A stretch of DNA of 9,963 nt from JAZLEZ01 sp045615505 (GTDB lineage: Bacteria > Spirochaetota > Spirochaetia > Sphaerochaetales > Sphaerochaetaceae). Each line of letters starts with the position of its first letter. Position 1 is the first letter of the stretch. The notes under the pieces were generated by a model. The model saw only the letters and a list, made by a program, of their open reading frames with translations. It was not told where the DNA came from and did no database searches. Made by a program: the position numbers and the translations under genes. The stretch is taken from assembly GCA_045615505.1 (NCBI GenBank), contig JAZLEZ010000010.1:1-9963 (forward strand). The letters run 5' to 3'. Below are positions 6,537 to 9,963 of the stretch, one piece after another.

Positions 6537-6833
6537 ATGGAAATAGAAAAAAACCGAAACAATGATGAATTGATTGTCAGAGTGTCAGGCAGACTTGATA
6601 CAACTACTGCTCCTGAACTTGATGCTTCCCTCAAAAATGAATTCCAAGATCTGAAGAGTTTGATTTTTGATTTTGAAGGTCTTGAGTATCTTTCATCTGC
6701 AGGTCTCAGAGTTCTTCTTTCGTGCCAGAAGACAATGAATGTTCAGGGTACAATGGTTGTAAAAAACTCTAACAGTTCTATTAAGGAAATTTTCGATATC
6801 ACGGGATTCTGTGACATTATTTCATTGGAATGA
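6537..6833 (+). CDS. STAS anti-sigma-factor antagonist (copy 3)
   Basis: This is a 98-residue STAS domain, a close paralogue of copy 1 (about 73 of 98 residues the same, no gaps). The core is IFDFEGLEYLSSAGLRVLLS with predicted phospho-Ser54. GAGGAG lies 6 nt before the ATG. The stop overlaps the start of the next gene, an RsbW-like kinase, as ATGA; this is the classic antagonist/kinase gene pair of the SpoIIAA-SpoIIAB and RsbV-RsbW systems. No sigma factor follows, unlike those operons. Most differences from copy 1 are on the N-terminal strands and in conservative positions, so the two may compete for the same kinase. Confidence 0.94.
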   Translation: MEIEKNRNNDELIVRVSGRLDTTTAPELDASLKNEFQDLKSLIFDFEGLEYLSSAGLRVLLSCQKTMNVQGTMVVKNSNSSIKEIFDITGFCDIISLE

Positions 6834-7282
6834 TTGATTCTGCCAGCTGTTCTTTAAGATATGATGAAGAGTCTCAGGAAAAGATAATCGTATTTGATGA
6901 AGTCAAAAACGATGATGTAAACAAGGTTACTGATTTTGTCGGAGAATTGCTTGATGCGGTTGATTGTCCTTTAAAGGCAAAAATTCAACTGAGCATTGCT
7001 TTGGATGAAATTATCAGCAATATCGTAAAGTATGCTTATAAAAACACATCAGGTTCTTTAATCTTAAGGGTTGTCGTCAATAACCATTCTGCTGCAATTA
7101 CTTTTGAGGATAACGGTTCTGAATATAATCCGCTTATTCAGGCTGATCCCGATATTACTCTATCTGCAGAAGAAAGAGAAATCGGCGGATTGGGGCTGTT
7201 TATGGTAAAACAGACAATGTCTGATTTGTTATACGAATATAAGGACGGAAAGAATATTCTCAAAATAATTAAAGAATTCTAA
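6830..7282 (+). CDS. RsbW/SpoIIAB-like serine kinase (anti-sigma-factor type)
   Basis: This is a 150-residue GHKL ATPase of the anti-sigma-factor kinase type, without a transmembrane part. The ATP-binding boxes are complete: N-box ALDEIISNIVKYAY (Glu60, Asn64), G1 box FEDNGSEYNPL (Asp94) and G2 box IGGLGLFMVK (119-122). It should phosphorylate the STAS protein encoded just upstream, with which it overlaps by 4 nt, and bind a second target when that STAS is phosphorylated. The kinase domain fused to the membrane phosphatase shares the same boxes (EDNGxxYNPF/L and IGGLG), so the two are related. The second target, a sigma factor or another effector, is not in the window. A weak AAGAG then leads into the next gene 12 nt later. 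Confidence 0.92.
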   Translation: MIDSASCSLRYDEESQEKIIVFDEVKNDDVNKVTDFVGELLDAVDCPLKAKIQLSIALDEIISNIVKYAYKNTSGSLILRVVVNNHSAAITFEDNGSEYNPLIQADPDITLSAEEREIGGLGLFMVKQTMSDLLYEYKDGKNILKIIKEF

Positions 7283-7294
7283 AAGAGTCGGACT

Positions 7295-7756
7295 GTGGAA
7301 ATAAAAAAATTCAAAAAGAATACGATTATCTCAAAGGCCGGAGATTTTGAACTGTTTATGTATGTCCTCAATTACGGTAAGGTTGGTGTTTATCTGGAGT
7401 ATGGAACGGAAGAGCAGAGGCTTATTGAAATAGATGAGGGGCAGAACGCTTTGGTCGGTGAAAACGGGATGTTCCTGTCAAAACCCAGAAATGCAACTTA
7501 TGTTGCTCTGGAAGATACTGAAGCAAATATTGTTACCCTTGATACCATTTCCGATTATTTCTCAGGGGAAACAGTCAAAAGTTGTTGAGATGATGCAGAA
7601 GATGTGTGAAAAGAATGAACATCTTTCAACTGTATTCGGGGATGCCTGCCGTGCTATGGCAGATTACATCCACGACGAAAACTCCAAGAAAAAACCGGGA
7701 CTTCTCAGCAAGATAAACTATTTTTCAATCTCAATAATACATATAATAAGAAGTAG
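7295..7756 (+). pseudogene. Cyclic-nucleotide-binding-like regulator, frameshifted
   Basis: The first 97 residues, from a GTG start 12 nt after the kinase stop, look like a Crp-type cNMP-binding domain. Visible pieces are FKKNTIISKAGDFELFMYVL, GKVGVYLEYG, GENGMFLSKPRNATYVALED, then IVTLDTISDYF. The frame ends at 7588, but the expected next helices (VVEMMQKMCEKNE, then FGDACRAMADYIHDE) continue at once in the +1 frame. The switch fits one extra A in CAAAAG at 7577-7580. A second slip at the T5 run 7721-7725 would give the ending FFNLNNTYNKK with a stop at 7754-7756. It lacks a helix-turn-helix, so it would be a sensor rather than a DNA binder. The cNMP-domain part alone could still be made. 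A sequencing error is the alternative explanation. Confidence 0.7.
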
Positions 7757-7826
7757 GATTGCCGCTGTGAAGGGTTATTCAGAATTCAGAGTAACACCTG
7801 CCATAGGGGCAGGATATACATTCTGA
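7757..7826 (+). pseudogene. Possible C-terminal remnant of an outer-membrane beta-barrel protein
   Basis: In the shifted frame (position 7434 frame) the reading continues past the regulator into AAVKGYSEFRVTPAIGAGYTF and a stop at 7824-7826. An alternating beta-strand ending in Phe is typical of the last strand of outer-membrane barrels recognised by BamA. No upstream barrel sequence exists here, so this may be the stump of a deleted gene. The piece is short (about 20 residues) and could be chance. Confidence 0.35.
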
Positions 7827-7843
7827 AAAAGGTAAGGAAAAAA

Positions 7844-8239
7844 ATGAAGAAAATATTAACGATTACATTACTGGTTCTTCTTACAGTCGGACTGTTTGTT
7901 TCATGTAATGGAGATGCGGAAGAAACTGTGTTCAAAAAAAAGATTTCACAATATACGGTAAACTTTGATATGCAAGGTCATGGTGCACAAATTGCTCCAA
8001 TTACTAATGTTATCTCCGGTTCAAAAATTTCAGCACCTGCAGATCCAACAGCAGATTATTTTACATTTGATGGTTGGTATAAGAATGCAGAGTGTACAAC
8101 AAAGTGGGACTTAACAGTCTGTGGTTTCATTCCTCTGTCTTCACAGTATTTCAAATACATCTCACAGACAGAGGGAAAAGAAAGATTACTCATACAGTCT
8201 GTGGATGTCTTTTCAACCACTAATATAAACACACAGTAG
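7844..8239 (+). pseudogene. Lipoprotein with InlB-type (Listeria-Bacteroides) repeat, cut off by inserted DNA
   Basis: The start is sound: a lipoprotein signal (MKKILTITLLVLLTVG, lipobox LFVSC, Cys21) with AAGGA 6 nt before the ATG. Residues 37-89 are one InlB B-repeat / Flg_new unit (YTVNFDMQGHGAQIAP, ADPTADYFTFDGWYKNAEC, TTKWD), a fold found in surface proteins and adhesins. The repeat stops before its usual last strand (a TTLYAKW-like end). From codon 91 (8114) the reading continues for about 40 residues that look like nothing known and run into, and antisense to, the recombinase end. Codon 91 coincides with the first copy of an 11-bp repeat. I read it as a surface lipoprotein gene interrupted at about 8110. 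The original 3' part is not in the window. A genuine short lipoprotein of 131 residues is the alternative. Confidence 0.65.
8114..8204. repeat. Direct repeats and nested dyad at the presumed insertion edge
   Basis: ACAGTCTGTGG occurs at 8114-8124 and again at 8194-8204, exactly 80 bp apart. Each contains the small dyad ACAG-T-CTGT. Between them lies a nested dyad: outer arms CCTCTGTCT (8132-8140) and AGACAGAGG (8166-8174) around inner arms GTATTT (8146-8151) and AAATAC (8153-8158), centred at 8152-8153. TCACAG also repeats at 8141 and 8162. No T-run follows on either strand, so it is not an ordinary terminator. Its place at the 3' side of a serine recombinase gene suggests a recombination or resolution site; this is inference. 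Confidence 0.5.
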
Positions 8240-8798
8240 AACAACCATAGTGATTGGAAATCCACTTTAAGGTAGAACCATTTTTGAGGAAGGAGTGGAT
8301 TTCATCAGTGTATTTATCTAACTTTGATTTTCCAACAATTCCTTTAGGTCTTCCCAATGGTAATCCCATCTGTTTTTTAACCATAAGACTTTCTTTGGTT
8401 CTTAAAGAGATGAACTCTCTTTCTAACTCACTAATCATTGAAAATGTATTCAACATAACCTTTGTGGTAATGTCATTGTCTTTCTTAATAATGAGGTTCT
8501 GTTTGAGAAAGTGGAGTGTGATGTTCTTTGACTGACATATAGAGATAATCTCCCAAATCTGTGGAACACTTCTACTTATTCTACTCAACTCACTACAGAC
8601 AATGTGGTCTCCATCTTTACAGATGTTGTGGATTAAGTTTCCCAACTGTCTGTTCTTCCAATCTTTGGTTCCACTTATCTTTTCTTCAATAAAGGTAATC
8701 TTACCCAAATCTTTGGTATTACAGTATTTGAGTATCTCACTTTGGAACTTATCATTGTTTTGGTCTAATGTTGAAACTCTACAATATCCATAGGTCAT
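8220..8798 (-). CDS. Serine recombinase of the Hin/Mpi resolvase-invertase type
   Basis: This 192-residue protein cuts and rejoins DNA through a phosphoserine link. It shows the N-terminal catalytic domain with YGYCRVSTLDQN (nucleophile Ser9), SELSRISR (69-76), the long E helix (MISELEREFISLRTKES), then LGRPKG (148-153) and a short C-terminal helix-turn-helix (NGSTLKWISNHYGCSTVCLY). It ends at TAG just where family members read on as LY-x-W-L/I-K-R. In frame behind the TAG come WLKRHPQTV and then TGA at 8190-8192. So the last 9-10 residues of the recognition helix region seem cut off, or the stop is read through. AAAGGAG lies about 11 nt before the ATG. Serine codons are often AGT here, unlike the resident genes. 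Probably it belongs to inserted DNA; whether it is a resolvase, invertase or transposition enzyme cannot be told. Confidence 0.88.
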   Translation of the reverse strand: MTYGYCRVSTLDQNNDKFQSEILKYCNTKDLGKITFIEEKISGTKDWKNRQLGNLIHNICKDGDHIVCSELSRISRSVPQIWEIISICQSKNITLHFLKQNLIIKKDNDITTKVMLNTFSMISELEREFISLRTKESLMVKKQMGLPLGRPKGIVGKSKLDKYTDEIHSFLKNGSTLKWISNHYGCSTVCLY

Positions 8799-8835
8799 AG
8801 TCTTTGTATCTCCTTTACACTGAAGACTATACCAT

Positions 8836-8850
8836 CAATAAACTTTATTG
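8836..8850. promoter_or_regulatory. Palindrome upstream of the recombinase gene, possible operator
   Basis: CAATAAA-C-TTTATTG is a perfect 7-bp dyad with one central base, 38 bp before the recombinase ATG. It overlaps a possible minus-strand -10 (TAAAGT, 8847-8842) with TTGCTT (8870-8865) as -35. A further half-site TTTATTG stands at 8892-8898. It may be an autoregulatory operator or a recombinase binding site; the promoter reading is weak. Confidence 0.35.
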
Positions 8851-8914
8851 CCTACACAAATGTTAAGCAATATTATAATTTTTACAGAGGGTTTATTGTT
8901 ATGGAAATTTGGGT

Positions 8915-8949
8915 AAAAAAATCCCCTCTCTCATTATGGGAAAGGGGAT
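8915..8949 (-). terminator. Terminator of the DUF285 repeat gene
   Basis: On the minus strand a stem ATCCCCT (8943-8949 with 8921-8927) continues after one mismatch with four more pairs around the loop, and is followed by seven T (8921-8915). It lies about 12 nt after the stop codon at 8961 and separates this gene from the recombinase. Confidence 0.82.
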
Positions 8950-8960
8950 GATGTGTGAAG

Positions 8961-9963
8961 TTAATTCTTTGTATAAGTTCCTAAATCTGTAGAGGAAGTA
9001 TAAGTCCAATCTGTTTTGTTCCCTAATTCTGTTCCATTAAAGAAAGTTTCATAGGTTGGGTCAATAGTAACAATTGTTCCACTCTTTCCACACTCCAAAA
9101 ACATAACACTAATATTTGTAACATTAGATGTTTTCCAACTACTTAAATCTAATAAGGTTAGGTTTTCACAATAATCAAACATCTCACTCATATCAGTAAC
9201 ATTTGAAGTATTAAAACTACTGAGGTTTAAAGATGTCAGAGAAGTACAACCTCTAAACATATTACTCATATCTGTAACATTAGAAGTATCAAACTTACTG
9301 AGGTTTAATGAGGTGAGTTTTTCACAATGAATAAACATCCCATTCATATCAGTAACATTTGAGGTATTGAAACTACTGAGGTTTAAAGATGTCAGAGAAG
9401 TACAACCACTAAACATCCCATTCATATCAGTAACATTTGATGTATCAAAACTACTGAGGTCTAAGGATGTTAGGTTATCACAACCCCCAATCATTGATTC
9501 CATATTAGTAACATTTGAAGTGTCAAAACTACTGAGGTCTAAGGATGTCAGAGAAGTACAACCACTGAACATTCCTTCCATATGGGTTACCTTTGATGTA
9601 TCAAAACTACTGAGGTCTAAGGATGTTATGTTTTCACAAAATAAAAACATTCCTTCCATATGGGTTACCTTTGAAGTATTGAAACTACTGAGGTTTAAGG
9701 AGGGTAGTTTAAGACATTGTAGAAACATATAACTCATATTGGTAACATTTGAGGTATCAACATTACTAAAGTCAATCTGTTCAACATTGGTAAAGTTATA
9801 GAACAATGATTGACAATTTGATGGAAATACTATTCTTTCTCCAACCACATAGAGGTCATTACCCTTTTTGTAATATGACAATCCATTATGTTTTTTTACC
9901 AATTCAGTTACATATGATGGTTTTTCTTTGAGAAATGAGATTGAAGTAACCCCTTTCTTATCA
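8961..9963 (-). CDS. DUF285/BspA-type 26-residue repeat protein, 5' end outside the window
   Basis: The frame is open from the stop at 8961 to the window edge. A TTG at 9900-9902 could act as a start but has no good ribosome binding site, and the frame before it codes sensibly (KKGVTSISFLKEKPSYVTEL), so the gene most likely begins beyond the window. The visible part is a short lead-in (SYYKKGNDLYVVGERIVFPS), nine tandem 26-residue repeats (9084-9785) of the form LTSLxLSSFxTSNVTxM followed by a MFxxC block, and a 40-residue C-terminal tail without repeats (TYETFFNGTELGNKTDWTYT). Such leucine-rich DUF285 solenoids occur in surface proteins of Mycoplasma, Listeria and gut bacteria and in some viruses, and often bind host or partner surfaces. 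No signal peptide, membrane anchor or sorting signal is visible in this part. The gene has its own terminator and precedes the recombinase gene on the same strand. Confidence 0.85.
   Translation of the reverse strand, partial: DKKGVTSISFLKEKPSYVTELVKKHNGLSYYKKGNDLYVVGERIVFPSNCQSLFYNFTNVEQIDFSNVDTSNVTNMSYMFLQCLKLPSLNLSSFNTSKVTHMEGMFLFCENITSLDLSSFDTSKVTHMEGMFSGCTSLTSLDLSSFDTSNVTNMESMIGGCDNLTSLDLSSFDTSNVTDMNGMFSGCTSLTSLNLSSFNTSNVTDMNGMFIHCEKLTSLNLSKFDTSNVTDMSNMFRGCTSLTSLNLSSFNTSNVTDMSEMFDYCENLTLLDLSSWKTSNVTNISVMFLECGKSGTIVTIDPTYETFFNGTELGNKTDWTYTSSTDLGTYTKN
9084..9785 (-). repeat. Nine tandem 78-bp repeats coding DUF285 units
   Basis: The unit is exactly 78 bp (26 codons), seen for example as TGAGGT recurring at 9221 and 9299. 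The protein units vary mainly at the residues after M and before C (for example GMFSGCTS, NMFRGCTS, EMFDYCEN). Middle copies are nearly identical on the DNA level, so slipping or recombination between copies is possible. Confidence 0.9.

Noticed and set aside
8056..8265. Minus-strand frame of 69 codons overlapping the recombinase end
   Set aside because: It overlaps a sound gene in another frame and crosses the presumed junction; the PQTV piece it shares with the recombinase tail only reflects the 11-bp direct repeat.
9367..9732. Open frame on + across the DUF285 repeats
   Set aside because: It is an antisense shadow: the 78-bp repeat is a multiple of three, so an open reverse frame recurs in every unit.
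9084..9785. Regular 78-bp repeats as a CRISPR array
   Set aside because: The repeats are contiguous, without spacers, and code a known 26-residue protein repeat.
8190..9963. Alternative genetic code with TAG as Gln for the whole inserted region
   Set aside because: The DUF285 frame of over 330 codons has no in-frame TAG and uses ordinary Gln codons; only one TAG in the recombinase would fit, which is too little.

Overview
The window looks like a piece of a host-associated Treponema (spirochaete) chromosome. The evidence is a ribosomal protein L9 to DnaB order known from treponemes, moderately low GC, lipoproteins with short lipoboxes ending in Ser-Cys, and an abundance of STAS / SpoIIE-type signalling genes. 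The genus is inferred from gene order and protein style, not from a database search.

Layout. (1) 1-1890: the 3' end of rplI, a strong intrinsic terminator, then dnaB, all on +. (2) 1942-2614: a small cupin and a STAS anti-sigma-factor antagonist on +. (3) 2615-2945: no protein gene. It holds a sigma70-type promoter, a roughly 190-nt structured RNA whose fold matches 6S RNA (long closing stem, central bubble with a small 3'-side hairpin, long terminal arm, T-run at the end), and a minus-strand terminator placed back to back with it. (4) 6398-2946, minus strand: a three-gene operon of an exported lipoprotein tyrosine phosphatase, a membrane SpoIIE-type phosphatase with an extra C-terminal RsbW-like kinase domain, and a STAS protein overlapping it by 14 nt. 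(5) 6537-7826, plus strand, divergent from the operon: a second STAS protein about 74% identical to the one at 2318, an RsbW-like kinase overlapping it by ATGA, and a frameshifted cyclic-nucleotide-binding-like gene. (6) 7757-8240: a degenerate junction zone with what looks like the tail of a lost outer-membrane beta-barrel gene and a lipoprotein with an InlB-type repeat that is cut off mid-repeat. (7) 8114-9963: probable inserted DNA with a cluster of ACAG/CTGT repeats and dyads, a Hin/Mpi-type serine recombinase and a 5'-incomplete protein of nine 26-residue DUF285/BspA-type repeats, both on minus.

How it works together. Regions 2, 4 and 5 form a partner-switching cluster: three STAS antagonists, two HATPase kinase domains (one free, one fused to the phosphatase) and one PP2C phosphatase with an extracytoplasmic sensor region. 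No sigma factor gene lies in the window, so the final output is unknown and might not be a sigma factor. The lipoprotein phosphatase is tightly coupled to the membrane phosphatase, which suggests a link between an envelope event and the switch. Regions 6 and 7 look like a site of decay and insertion at the edge of this cluster.
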